Shown: positions 1 to 29,017 of the stretch, one piece after another
Numbering within the stretch: position 1 is the stretch's first letter
Layout: every line of letters starts with the position of its first letter
Source: Ulva prolifera
Lineage: Eukaryota; Chlorophyta; Ulvophyceae; Ulvales; Ulvaceae
Length of the DNA stretch: 64,000 bases
NCBI GenBank assembly: GCA_023078555.1
Contig: CM041199.1
Coordinates: 868,001-932,000, forward strand
Direction of reading: 5' to 3'
The notes under the pieces: generated by a model
Told to the model about the DNA's origin: nothing
Database searches by the model: none
The model's input: only the letters and a program-made list of their open reading frames with translations
Made by a program: the position numbers and the translations under genes

Positions 1-17099
<17,099 letters not shown>

Positions 17100-18763
17100 G
17101 CTCAACAGTGTTGATGCTTGAACCCGCGCGGCCTCATCGGCACCGGCTCGGTGAATAACACGTGAAACGTGAATAACGCCCGGCTCCATTCAATCCGCGC
17201 CGCGCCGCGCCTGTAGAGCGGCTGCATGCCGTGGGGCGGTGCTGCGCTGTGCATGCCGTCGCCTCTGCGTGACTGGCTGTTTGGCACTGCATGCATGCAG
17301 TGCATGCGTATGGGGTGGCATTGCCGTCGTGCCCTTCTGCAACTGCGCTCTCAACCCTGAGTGCGGCCACATGTGCCGCAGTGCACCCGCGCGGCCGCCT
17401 CCGGCAGGACTTGCGCAGAGCCTGCAGTGTCCGGACGGGCAGCTGCTGCTGTGCGGTGCTGCGACCCGTCCGATGGCATGCATGCGCATGCATCGCTGTG
17501 CTGCGGCGGCATCGCACCAGCGCGGCGGCAGGGCATGTACAGTATCGCAGGCTGCCGCACGACCGCCGTGTTGGCAGTGCCTCACAGTGGCTACGGGTGC
17601 TGCAGCCTAGCTTTGGCCAGCACGAATCGGTCTACATCCGTCTGCCGCAACATCTGCAACATCCGTGGGGCACTGCATATGCATGAGACGCGGCTCTGCG
17701 GCAGCTGCAGGGTGGGGCACGCCTGCGCCTCCTGCCTGTGCCTGCCAGTGGCGTGTGCTTGTGCTTGAGACTCCTCTGGGGGCCTGCTAGCTGGGTGACC
17801 CTGCCTGCGTTGCAGCTGGACAGTGCGCTGCTGCTGGAACAGTGCAGAACATGTGATTCTCGACGAGCTGAGGGAGTCAACATCCCTGGTCTGCGCGAAA
17901 GTGAGCGATCGGAAATTAATAATGGGGACAATGCGGCATCTCCTGCGGAATGGGGTTGGGGCAGTGCAGCACATCAGCTGGCCAGTAGCTTGCGTTGTGT
18001 TGCAATGCCTCCACAGTCCAGCTGTGTTACAAGGGCCGGCCCATGCATGTGTGGGTGCCATGATTAGGTGTATACATGCAGCATGTGTAAGATGTGATTC
18101 TGGTAAATTCCAGTCACGTCGGATGGATGGGATGTGTTGCGGTTGCCTGCCGTCTGTGTAAAATAACAATCTTGGCAATCCTCTTGCGCACACGCAATTT
18201 CGTACGCGGTGCTACCGGCGTCTCTGGCATGGTGCTTGTAACACACAAGATATTCGGATGTCGGGTCCACATCATATGATGCATGTGGCGCTCACTGCGG
18301 TACCTGCTGAACTCTGTGGCCGTGGGACGCTCTCCAGCACCTAGCTCGAGGCGTCCACTGGCACCGCAGGCAAAGATAGGCCTATCTTGTGGGAGGTGTG
18401 TATCACGAGTACAAAGCAGGATGCGATTGTGGATAGGAGCAGCGGTGGGGATCCGCGGCGCATGGCATGACAGCGACGCCACGTGTGCAGCAGATGACCT
18501 GGCTTCCCACCTGGCCTACGTGACGGCCGCGACTGTGAACCTGTCTACAACCGGGATGTTTGTCTTCTCCCGTTCACTCTTTTGTAATATAGGTCTACAT
18601 CCGGGAGATGGTGCTTCCAGATGTGCCGTGTCCGGGGGGTGCCCAGTCCGCACTGGCGACCACCGCTGCAGCCGAGACCGGCCGGCGGAGTGAAGGGGAT
18701 TCCTTAAGCTTGGCTCAGCACGCTTTGCAGAGACGTCCAACAGCAACTACCGATGAATCTCCC

Positions 18764-18779
18764 ACTATCTCGAGATAGT
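18764..18779. repeat. 16-bp perfect palindrome
   Basis: ACTATCTCGAGATAGT, perfectly self-complementary with no spacer. Confidence 0.85.
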
Positions 18780-18823
18780 ATAACTTGCCATCATGTCGGC
18801 GCGCCGGTCGAGGAGATAGCTAT

Positions 18824-18839
18824 CCGGTCTATAGACCGG
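18824..18839. repeat. 16-bp perfect palindrome inside a larger nested inverted repeat
   Basis: CCGGTCTATAGACCGG is perfectly self-complementary. It is enclosed by two further arm pairs: TTGCCATC near 18785 with GATGGCAA near 18886, and ATGTCGG near 18793 with CCGACAT near 18856. The ~110-bp stretch could therefore fold as one branched structure. Confidence 0.7.
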
Positions 18840-18977
18840 CGGCGGCGGGCGCTGTTCCGACATCGACGCGGTGTCAGATAGCACCGATGGCAAATTGCAA
18901 TTTTGGGTGCGGCTGCATGCAGGCGAGTATGAGCTTATGCTGCCATGGCGACCATATACCCGCGGCCGTGGGGTGCG

Positions 18978-18991
18978 AGCATGGCCATGCT
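18978..18991. repeat. 14-bp perfect palindrome
   Basis: AGCATGGCCATGCT, self-complementary with no spacer. Confidence 0.75.
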
Positions 18992-19136
18992 AGCCCTGAA
19001 CGGTGAGAATTGCGGTGAGAACCGCGGGCGCGCGGCTCGAGCTTGAGCCGCAGGGTCATGCATGCGTGAACGCCCACGCCACGTGGTGGTCCGCGCGCGC
19101 CCCAACGACACGATGGCGGTCAGGGTCTCGGCTGCG

Positions 19137-19590
19137 TTGTCTTACAAGGACAAAGCTTGCAAAGCCAGCGAGGCAGGTAGCAGCCCAGGCCACGAACAGG
19201 GGCACCGGCCGGTACCACACACCCACGCAACCATCAACAAGCACACGCAACACAGACCAACACACCCGTGGCCACGCAGCCGCACACGTCAGCATCCGCC
19301 CTGGCTGCAGCCCAGACACACACATGCCACATGGGCGGCCTTGGCTGGGCGGCCTTGGCTGCTTGTGCTTCCGGGGCTCGTGCGCCTTGCTGTTGGGCGG
19401 GGTTCGGGTGGGGATGGGCGTGTGGGCATGGGCGTGTGTGTGGTTGTGTTGCCGCGTCGCTGTGTCCGGCGCGGGTGCTGCCGTTGCGTGGGTGTTTTGG
19501 TGTGCGCTTCGTGTGGCTTGCTGCGTGGTGTGCGTTTCCCCTGCTTCTTGCTTGCGGTGCTACCTGCCTCGCTTGCTTTGTCCTTGTAAC
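19137..19590. mobile_element. Foldback / MITE-like element with long imperfect inverted repeats
   Basis: The left end (TTACAAGGACAAAGC followed by AGCGAGGCAGGTAGC about 25 bases on) is matched in reverse complement at the right end (GCTACCTGCCTCGCTTGC then TTTGTCCTTGTAA). Between them the left half is rich in CA and the right half in GT, so the inverted similarity continues inward. No protein is encoded. Exact ends and any target-site duplication were not resolved. Confidence 0.5.
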
Positions 19591-19771
19591 ACACATGCCA
19601 CATGTGGCATGTGGCTTGTGTGCACACTCTAGAGTTGTGTGCACACTCCAGCTGGCAGGCACATGCACCAGGTTGCTTAGACTACCGAAGATCTGGGGTA
19701 CTAGTAGCACGTGCACTGGTCCACTGGTCCGAACTCTTGTTACAGCAGAATATACATGTCAAGCCGGTCTA

Positions 19772-19811
19772 GACAAATGTAGCATAGAGATATCTCTATG
19801 CTACATTTGTC
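19772..19811. repeat. 40-bp perfect palindrome
   Basis: The centre is GAGATATCTC; the two 20-base halves are exact reverse complements with no spacer (axis between 19791 and 19792). This length of perfect palindrome is not expected by chance. Confidence 0.9.
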
Positions 19812-20699
19812 GGTCAGGGCTAGCATATGTCTGTCGAAACAGCTAGCTTCCACAAATGTTGTACAAACACAGACATGGGTCGGTCTGAACACAGCTGCTG
19901 CTGTGATGCTCTGTGTCGCTGGTCGGCTGCTTGGGAGGGTGACATGCCGCCTGATGCGGCGAGAGGACTGGGGCAGCTGTTGCGGCGAGCGGCTTAAGCC
20001 AATTGTCCTGGCTGGGGTGAGCTGCAGCAGCTTGCAGGATTTTGCATGTGTAGGCAATACGGTGTGGATCAAGAGCCGTCCAGATCTAGAAGCTGGTTCG
20101 GGGGGGATTGTACCGCTGGAGGCGATGCACATGCTGATTGACAGGCTGTGAAACACATATATATGCTGGTGGTTTTGGCAGAGGCTGCACATGGCAGCAC
20201 CGACATTGCTGCCAATCTGGTTGCCGCCTGTTTCATTCTCATTTGAGTACAGTGGGTGCAGTGGTGGTGGCCCTGGGTGCCATCAAGGACTGCATATGCA
20301 GTTTCATTCTGAGGCTGAACATGCCATATTGGACCTCACTCCTGGCACAAACAGCAATAACATGCCTCAACAACATGGCACCAGCCTTTCACAGTTGCAA
20401 CACCACCGGGCTGGCTGCGGATTTCTGGGGCTAGCTGCCCTCATAACATACAAACCATCTAAATACGCTCCCTTGAAGTCGGCCTTCGGAGAGCCAATGT
20501 GAATCAGACAGGTCGGTCGTCCGCGATCCAAGGTTGCATGCATCTGCAGGCACAGCATCCTGTGTACTTGATTCTCCCAGAAGTGATCATGACTATAGCA
20601 CACATAGCAGCTCGCGCCGACTTCTCGCCAGGGCATGATTGATCAACGTGGGTTGATCAACGTGGGTCTCTCGCAATGGATGGCACCCTCCCGACTGCG

Positions 20700-20754
20700 A
20701 ACTTGCACAGCTCGCAGACCGAGCTGGGAGCTGGGTCTGCGAGCTGTGCAAGTT
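20700..20754. repeat. Hairpin with perfect 21-bp arms
   Basis: Bases 20700-20720 are the exact reverse complement of 20734-20754, with a 13-base loop. Confidence 0.9.
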
Positions 20755-20755
20755 A

Positions 20756-20789
20756 TAGCTCCGATATCGAGGGATCGATATCGGAGCTA
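20756..20789. repeat. Hairpin with perfect 15-bp arms and GGGA loop
   Basis: Bases 20756-20770 (TAGCTCCGATATCGA) pair exactly with 20775-20789. The 4-base loop GGGA fits the GNRA tetraloop pattern if transcribed from the + strand. It directly follows the 20700 hairpin with one base between them. Confidence 0.85.
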
Positions 20790-21087
20790 GCACGAGACGT
20801 ACGCTGGCACTCCAACGGAGCTCAAATGTGTGCCTGCCATACACATATGTATTAGAGACTCTCCACGGAGAAGTGGCTCAAATGTTTGGGGGTTGAAAGC
20901 GTGAAAGTCACACGAGTTGCGCATGCACGCGCGCTTCGAAGCACACATTGGAGCATGCAGCCACCTGCTCCTGTCAGGATCCCGGAGATCCGGCGCTGTG
21001 AACCGTGATCAGACGCCTTGGCATGCCAGCCAACTGGCATGTTGCGCGCGCCCGCTGGCAAGTCGTGGCCGGTCGAAGCGCTACACT

Positions 21088-21103
21088 CGATCATTAATGA
21101 TCG
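21088..21103. repeat. 16-bp perfect palindrome
   Basis: CGATCATTAATGATCG, self-complementary; overlaps by two bases the larger palindrome that follows. Confidence 0.85.
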
Positions 21104-21143
21104 GCGCCCTGGGCGTGGGAATATTCCCACGCCCAGGGCGCCG
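21102..21143. repeat. 42-bp perfect palindrome
   Basis: Axis between 21122 and 21123 (core GGGAATATTCCC). All 21 positions on each side are complementary, with no spacer. It is the longest perfect palindrome I found in the window. Confidence 0.9.
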
Positions 21144-22031
21144 GCCAAGCGCTAGCCAACCAATCCCTCAAGCGCACTGGAGCCTTGCGTCCTGATAATA
21201 CCGTGTAACAATGGTAGCTGTCACATTATACAGATAGACGGAGCGTCCGCCGCGCGCCGGTGCGCATACCCGGCGTGCGTCCGTGCAAGGACGACTGCGC
21301 GCGCAACAGCACAAGATATATTCCAGCATAGCAATGCATAGGTGGAGTTATGAAAGAGTAAATTGGAGAAGACAAACTTCGCAAAAGAATCTCAGGCGCA
21401 ACAGCAACATGCATAATGCTTGTATCTTTGAGATACTGAGCAACAGCTGGGCACGCATATGATACGCTTCACAGAAGCAGCAAGCAACGCACGCCGATAT
21501 TGTTTGTCATGTCCGGCCAGGGCGTCGTGACCTGGAGATCTGACATCGACGTGCGAGCAAACTCATGTGCGTGAAAGGACGCGGTGGTAAAGCGGTCATT
21601 GGATCGTGCGGCCCCACTGCGGAGTGTGCAAGCGGTTTCGGGAGAGATCCTAATGCTGTTTTTGTTTATCTGTATCCATTCAATTGTCTGTAATCAACTG
21701 GATAGCGACAGTGCTTGGCCGGCAGCGAGAGGCCTCACTCGCAAACACAGGGGGGGGTTCTGTCACACTTCTGTGGGGGTGCCAGGTGAGCGAACGGGCA
21801 TGGGCACACCCAGCAAAATGATCTCTCGCAATCACACATCTGTGGGGGGTGCTTGCAACATGTGGACCCGTGTGATTCTGTTACAAGGGTCAAGGCGGCA
21901 AGGCGACCACCACCGCGAGGCGGCCACCCGTGTGAACGTGGTGTGAGGGTTTGCGTGAAGCTGTTTCGCAACAGATCCCGCTGTTGTGCCTTACATTCGA
22001 TTGAGCCTGCTGTCATTATCCGTTGCACATC

Positions 22032-22063
22032 GCATGCACATGCATGCATGCGCATGTGCATGC
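22032..22063. repeat. 12-bp inverted repeat built of TGCATGCA-like octamers
   Basis: GCATGCACATGC (22032-22043) and GCATGTGCATGC (22052-22063) are exact reverse complements around an 8-base spacer. Confidence 0.7.
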
Positions 22064-23222
22064 TGCTGCCTCTCCTTCCGGCCTGGTTAGCCACAACCTA
22101 CAGCCGGCGAACTCAGTGCGCCGCGTGAGGTACCTTCACAGCCCGGCCCGTTGTGTCTCGCCTCCACCTCGTTCGCAGACACCAAGTGCAGCACACATAC
22201 ACTAGGCTCCGGCACTGACAATACTGACCATATGTCGGGCACAGGCCTAGGTTTGCGAGACCGCGCAGTGATGCATGAGCTCACGCACAACTTCAAGTTG
22301 GAGAGGTCTTGAACATGAGACACGTACGTGTACATGGTACAGCATCGTGGTGCATGCGCTGGGCGCCAAAGGCGAAGTGTACTCATCGGCGCAGAAAGGG
22401 TGTGCGAAGCAGATCCAAGCTTGCGGATGCGTGTCAGCTAGACATTGTGTGAAGGAACGAACTCGTGTGCGCGCGGCCAAGGCTGCCGACTGGACTAACG
22501 AGTTGATGTATATGTTTCACGGTCAGGCTCAAGCTCGGCTGAGGGAGATGGGAAGGGATAGACTGCGGCAGCTGTGAGATCTCGGGCGCGATTGAGATGT
22601 GTTCCAGCTTCGGTTCCAGCGTCGTGGGCGTGCATGCATGCGTGGAAGGGCTGCCTTGCGTGCACAATGCAGCGCCCATGCGCCACCGATTGACAAATGG
22701 CCGGGTACTTGACGCAAATACGGACGCGAACGAGCGCCAACGACCGCTGCTGCGGTCTGCACATGAGGTTTGCTCAAGAGACGTATGGGTTGCTTTGTAT
22801 GCCTGTGCTGACCGCGAATTAGAGGGATCGGGCTGAGAACGAGCAGCACGGAACGATTTCATCACAGTTTGGTACACCTGCACTGATCCAGCGTCAATCA
22901 TAAGGAACTACGTTTTTTGTTTTTTTGGTAACAGTGAGGATTTGGTCGCACGGCCGAGGGAGACGCCTGAATGTGCGCCTTGCACGGCAGTGCCCAGCAA
23001 AGAGAGCAGCGTACCGGTCAAGAACGGGTGATCCGGTACGAAGGCCGCTGCAATGAGCCACGTTGTTTTATGGGGCTTGCTGTGTCTATATGCTTACATC
23101 CGCTATTCTTTACGTCCTCGCCTGGCGGACGGGATATGTGTCCCGCTGGTCTTTGCGGGATTGGCATGCAGGCATCACTGTGGGCATATGGTGCTGTAGG
23201 TAGTTCAGTGAGTGGCTCGATC

Positions 23223-24953
23223 ATGATGCGCGCAGGCCTGGGCGTCCTGCCGCGGCTCGCGGTTGTCGTTTGCTGCATCGTCCTTGCGTGCACGGCACAG
23301 CCACCACCACCAGCTGTGCTAGTCTCTGAACCGGCAGAGCTTCAAAATGCGGTCGTGGCTAATGTGGAACACATTGTCATATCCCAGCACATGGACCTCT
23401 TTGATCTTGAGTTCTCCGGCAACACTGAGGCTCTGCTGACAGCGCGCGGCACCAAATCAATCCGGGTGCGTTCATACCATCTCAGCACATATCGTGAATT
23501 AGCCAGTGGTTGAACCGACATTGCATTTCGAGTTTCTGGCGCCCCAAATCTATGATATTGGCGCGCCACTCACGTTGCGAGCGCTGACTTCGCACGAGTT
23601 GGCTGGTTCGATAGCTCGCGTGCACAGAAGATGCAACAGCCGAAATGCCGTCACTTATGCGTTCGCTGCTTCACTGTGCTCGGAGAGTCCGCGGGCGCTG
23701 TTGCGCGAAAACCGCCTCGTCGTCACCGGAGCGTGCTTTGCTTGCACTTGTCCTGCTTGAGCACTGTCATCGAGTTCATCACATCCCCTGCGCTGGTCGG
23801 CCGTGCCTAGCGGCAAATGGCTGTGATCATCAATTTAACGTTTCTCATCGCATTGCACCGCTGATGCATATCGGGACAGCGTTTATGGCGACGTGGCGAT
23901 TTGATCACTCACGTCGCGATGCTGGGACTTCCATGCCTCGAAAGCCAAACCCGCTTCCAAAGAGCTAAGATCTCATGGTTTACGTTAATGTTGAGCTTGT
24001 AAATCTTATAGCGTAGCGAGCTGTTTCCTGTTTGCTCGCGTGAGCTCTGTAGTGACTTCGGTCCTATTTCCGCTGCATTATCCCTCCTCCATTGCACAGC
24101 TCACACCGATATCATGTAATGACGTACATCCGTTCTCTTGCGTGGTACAGGGCAATTGTACCTCACAATACACTGGGGATGCTCTTGTTCCAGCACCAAC
24201 CACGCCTCAGTGCGTCCTTCGCACCCATCAGAGCTTCCTGGCCCTCACAGACGCAGCAGCTAACCTATGGCTATCGGATGTCTACGTCGTCCTGATTCCA
24301 GCTGAGGCAGGCGGATCCACAGCACCTGTGGCCACAGGAGAAAACGCTGGTGCACCAGGCGTGCCGACCATTCTGAACGTCGCGGCTGCAAATGCCTGGC
24401 TCACCAGCAGCACATTCGTGGGGGACAGCGTCAATAGCCGTGGCATCAACGTTGGCCCTGGCCGCCGGCTGTATGCACGAGGTGCGTTCCCAGCAATGCC
24501 CTGCTGTGTCCTCCTGCCCATGACTTTCCTGGCAGAATCTGTGACGCAACAAGTCGATGCAACCACTGTCAGCTATACCAAGCCCCAGCATGAACCATAG
24601 GCTTTTCCATGCCAGCGTAGTAGGGACGCTAGCCCACAATCTGTGCTCCTGGCTTTGAACAGCCCTAGCAAATTCACAACATGTGGGGCGCACAGTCTGA
24701 TCCATAGCAGGTGTTCATATCAGCAAGCTCATGCTTCACGTCACCAGTTCCTTGTCTGTTGCCCGCTGCCACATCCAGAGAGGGGACTCCCTGCTGATGC
24801 CCAATCGTGACCCGTGCCGCCCCCCCTGCCATGATCCCCCCCCATCTGTGCTGCATTCCTAGCCCAGGTTCCATGTCCCCCAACCAAGTCCACCAAACGC
24901 ATCAGGTCAAGTGAATCTGAATGCCTCTCAGTGTTCTCACAGTGCAGCCGGTT

Positions 24954-25001
<48 letters not shown>

Positions 25002-28000
25002 CATGCCGGCTCAGTACTGCACCAACACAGGAACAACAATTGACCCGGCTGCCGCAATTGTGTGATAGGGCGATTCATGGCCGCTTGGCTGTCAACGCAC
25101 CGCCAACGATCGCGAGACACCTGTGGTGTTTTTGTCACGGCTGTAATTTCATCAGCATCTATCTTGAGATGCAAGCCCCCCTGGAGCAAACCCCCCTTCG
25201 CGTCGGCGGGGCTCTTCCGCACCTTCTGGAAGAATTCCGGGAGTCGCAAAGTCATCCACGCGGTAGATCATCTGGCCGCATGCAGACACGGCCCTACACC
25301 GCTTCCAACAGCCAGCGCACGCCGCGATGCGCCTCGAGCCCGGCGCCTCCGCCGCCCTCCACACCTGCTCCTTCCGTGACAACACGGCCTCCGGCGGCGC
25401 TGCCGCCGCGCCCGGCGGCCCCGCCATCGGCCTCCTCGCCTCCCCGCCCTCTTCCGCATGGCTACAGGGGTGCACCTTCTCCGGCCTGGAGAGTGACACC
25501 GTCGGCGACGTCGTCGTCGAGGCAAGCGCGTGCCCGGTGTTCAGCGACCAGCAACAGACGCCGAGCGTGTGGGATGCGCAGGCGGAGGTCACGATGAGCC
25601 CGCAGTGGCTCGAGTTCGGCGGCAGTGTCGTCGCGTGGGGGCCGCCGGCTGGCCAGCTGCCGTTCCTGAACGAGGCGGACGCATGGATCACACAGGCTCG
25701 ACAGGTGCGCTTCAGAACCCCCCTGCCATCACGCTGACGCCCGTGTGTGCTGCACCGGCTGCATCCGAATCTTCCCCACCTGAATCAAGGCCCGCATGGT
25801 GTCTAGAGAAACTGTGGCGCGGTCTGCAGCAGCTGAAGGAGTCAATGCGCAGGTGTATGCGCAATATGGTGTTTTGAATTGCGGCGCATCGGTTTCGAAG
25901 GCCGCACACGGCACGCCACGGCAGAGGTGCGGGGCACTGACTGTGCCATGGGGGACGTGCAGGAGCAGTTTGAGGTGACAGGGCTCGAGCCGGTGCCGGC
26001 GCGGCCGCTGCCGCGGCCGGAGCTGCTGACTGCGAACGCCGCGCAGCGGCTGACGGTGGCGGCACCGATCGGCCCCGCCGACGACGGCGGGCTGCCGAGC
26101 ATTGCCATCGTCCTCATCGCATTCGCAGCCGTCGCGCTCCCGCTGCTCGCTGCGTTGCTGTGCTTCTGCATTCGCAAGCGTAGGAGCAGCAGCCGCGGCG
26201 GTGGGGATGTTGAGGTGGACTCGAGGGAGGTCGAGGAGAAGGAGGGGGGGGTTGCCGACACCGTGGTGCATGTGAACGGCAAGGACAGCGGAGGTAGGTC
26301 GTCGTTCATGGACCTGCGTATGCCGCCTCCGCCGTTTGTGGCCGCATTTGCGACGACCGAGTCCGAGGCAGAGTCCCAGGCGACGCAGACGACGTCCAAG
26401 GGCATCTCGTCAACGGTGCCCGCCCCGGCAAAGGGCGGCGCCGGGGGCGCCCGGCCGCCGCCAGCGGCCACCGCAGGCGCACCGCCGGCGATCGCAGAGG
26501 CAGCGCCGCAGGCGCCACAGGTGCCGCAGCCACCGCCGGCAGCGGCTCCCGCCGCCCCGGCGGCGGCGGCAACGCCGCTGGTGCTGCCGCCGTCGCCGCC
26601 GCTGCCGCCGCTGGCGGTGCCGGAGACGCCATCCGTTCCGACGTCCCTTCAGGACGCAGCCGCGCTGCGCTCCGGGTCCGACAACGGCACGAGCAGCGGC
26701 CGGGAGCATCGGGAGCACTCACAGTCTAGCAGTGCAGCGAGTGGCGGTGAGCGCAGCCGGCCTCCGTCAGGAGACATGGGGCGGGGCCGGCGGGACAGCC
26801 AGGGCCGGCTACGGACCCGCGCCGCGAGCGGTGGCAAGGTCACCGTCGGTGCGATGCAGAACGGCAAGGCCGCGGCGGAGGGCTCGCACCAGGCGCCTCT
26901 GAACCGCATCTCCGCGGAGAGGCTGATCGCGACTCCGGTGGCAGACACGGAGGAGCTGGAGCGCGCGCGAGCATGCGCCGCGGCAAAGGAAGCCGCGAAG
27001 CATGCTGCAAAGGACTCGGGAACCCGGAAAACTGCAGCGGGCGCGGCGGCAGACGCCGCGGCCGCGTCGCCCGCCGCAGCACCCACTATCGCGCGGGCCA
27101 TGAAGCGCCGGCCGACCTCCAAGGCCGCGGCTGCGCAACCGGCCCCAACGCCTAAGACGGTGCCCAAGCCGGAGCCCGCGCCTGAGCCGGTGGCAGCTAA
27201 GCCGGTGCCAGAGGATCCAGCGCCGGATGTGGCGGCCGCGGAGCAGTCGGCTGTTGCCCCGGCGGCGCTGTCCGCGGGTGCGCCGCGGACGGTGCCGTAC
27301 GTGCCGGAGGCCAACCCTGACGCCCCTCGCAGCGCTGACGCAGGCGTCAGCGGCGGTGGCCCAAGCGGCACGACTACATTCGATGCAAGCACAGATCACC
27401 TGGACCCAACGGCAGGGGTGCCCGTGGTCGGCGCAACCTCTGAATGGCCCCCCCTCCCGACCCCGGCCACCGCCCTCCGTCCCATCGCAACATCCGTCAA
27501 GTCCGTGCGGTCTGTCAAATCCGTCAGCGCCCGCGCACCTTCTGCCAATGCCGCATCCCAGAAACACAGCGCCACTCCCCCGCTTGAACCAGCCGCCAGC
27601 GACACGCCCTCGGAGGCGCTCGTCTGGCCCCCGGCGCACCCGACAGCCACCAAGGCCGCGCCCGCGCAACCCGTGACGTCAGCGGTCTCCGGTTCGAAGA
27701 TTCCGTCTCCAGAGCGGCTGACGAGCGGGCGGCAGTTCCCGGCCGCGTGGTCAATGCACCGGGCACCCGGCGAGCCGCGGCTACCGGGCGCTGATTCAGA
27801 CACCGCCTCGTCAGACGACGACGCGCCGCCGCGGCCGTCTGCCGCATACGCGCCGTTTACGAACGAGCACCCCCGCGCCGGGCATGCGCCGCGCTCGCTG
27901 CGGGACGTGCATGATCTCATCTCCAAGACGATGTCGCACGCGCCGCCGCTGTCCGCGGGCGATGGGCCGGTGCCGGGCAAGATCCCGACCCCGGCGTCCG

Positions 28001-28983
28001 CCCCGGCCGACCCGGCCGCAGCGGCAGCTGCCGGGGATGGCGTCCAGGAGCCGCGGTCTCTCCAGCGCATGCTGTCGCCGCTGAGTCGCCGCTCCGAGGC
28101 CCCCGCGTCGCCGTTCCGCACCAACTGCCCCCCGTCGGTGGAGTCGCACCCATACGCGCTGACGGCGCTCCCGGCTTCGATTTCGTCGATCCCGGAGCTC
28201 CATACCGGCTCTCCCTCTGCGCACACCCCACGGGTGCACACACCAATGTCCGCCGGTAGGGTGGGGAGCACCGGCGGTGCCGCCGCAGGCGCCATCAAGT
28301 CATACGTGTCAGACCCACAGCTGCTTGCGGCCATGGTGTCTCCGTCACCTGGGTTCCCGGCGCCGGTGGAGGTGTCTTCAGGGACACTCCCCCCAGATCT
28401 CCTGCACTCGCTGTCGGACAACCCCGGCAAACCACCGCGCGAGGCGTCGCCGCCGAACGAGCACCCGACATTCGAGCGGAGCTTCATTGTGTCGTTACCA
28501 GGGCAGTCAGGGTCTGAGGGCGGCGGCGGCGGTGGCGGCACGCCGCCCCCCGGCGACACAGCCGCGGCCACGTCAGCGAGCCCGCGCGCAGGGTTCCAGC
28601 CGCCGCCGGCGGCCGCGTACGCGAGTGCGGGCGCGCCGTCTGCGTCGTACGACTCCCTGTTCGGCAGTATTCCGGGGATGCCGATGCCGCCGCGCACGTT
28701 TGGCGGGCCGCTGGCGGCGGCCGCGGCGGTGGAGGAGGCAGACAGCGCGACGGCAGAGCGTGGCAAGGAGGCGACGTTTGGGATCGTGCTGCAAGGCGGC
28801 GACAGCACGATGGGCGACGACACCGCCGCAGCGCAGAAGGTCGAGCGGCAGGTGGACTCGGAGGCTGTTGGGGTGTGTCTACCACTGCTGAAGCTTCGAA
28901 TCTGCTTCTGTTTCTAGCGCACCCAAGGGCCACCCCCAGACTTCGCTTCTGTTGGCTTGTGTTCAGCGCTGTTCAATGAAATC

Positions 28984-29017
<34 letters not shown>

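Larger units (their letters stand above)
17100..23222. other. Gene-free, palindrome-rich spacer
   Basis: No ORF here has recognisable domains, splice-consistent neighbours or the codon bias of the adjacent genes. The stretch holds several perfect palindromes and hairpins (listed separately), a foldback element at about 19137-19590, a 14-bp direct repeat (TTGATCAACGTGGG twice, 20639-20666), and many TGCATGCA-type octamers. The 3' end of the GT2-GH9 transcript and the promoter of the receptor-like gene must lie at its two edges, but I see no clear TATA box or TGTAA polyadenylation signal close to either. Confidence 0.6.

Noticed and set aside
18764-21143. CRISPR-like array
   Set aside because: The palindromes differ in sequence and spacing, and the host is eukaryotic.
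22434-22901. 155-residue minus-strand frame upstream of the receptor-like gene
   Set aside because: Low-complexity Ser/Pro/His composition, no domain, and no splice partners.
26809-27669. 286-residue minus-strand frame rich in Arg/Gly/Cys
   Set aside because: Another shadow of the same long exon; composition is dominated by reverse-complement codons of Ala/Pro.
27396-28823. 475-residue open frame on the minus strand
   Set aside because: It lies entirely opposite the Pro/Ala-rich exon of the receptor-like gene. GC-rich repeat codons leave both strands open; the frame has no domain and no splice context.
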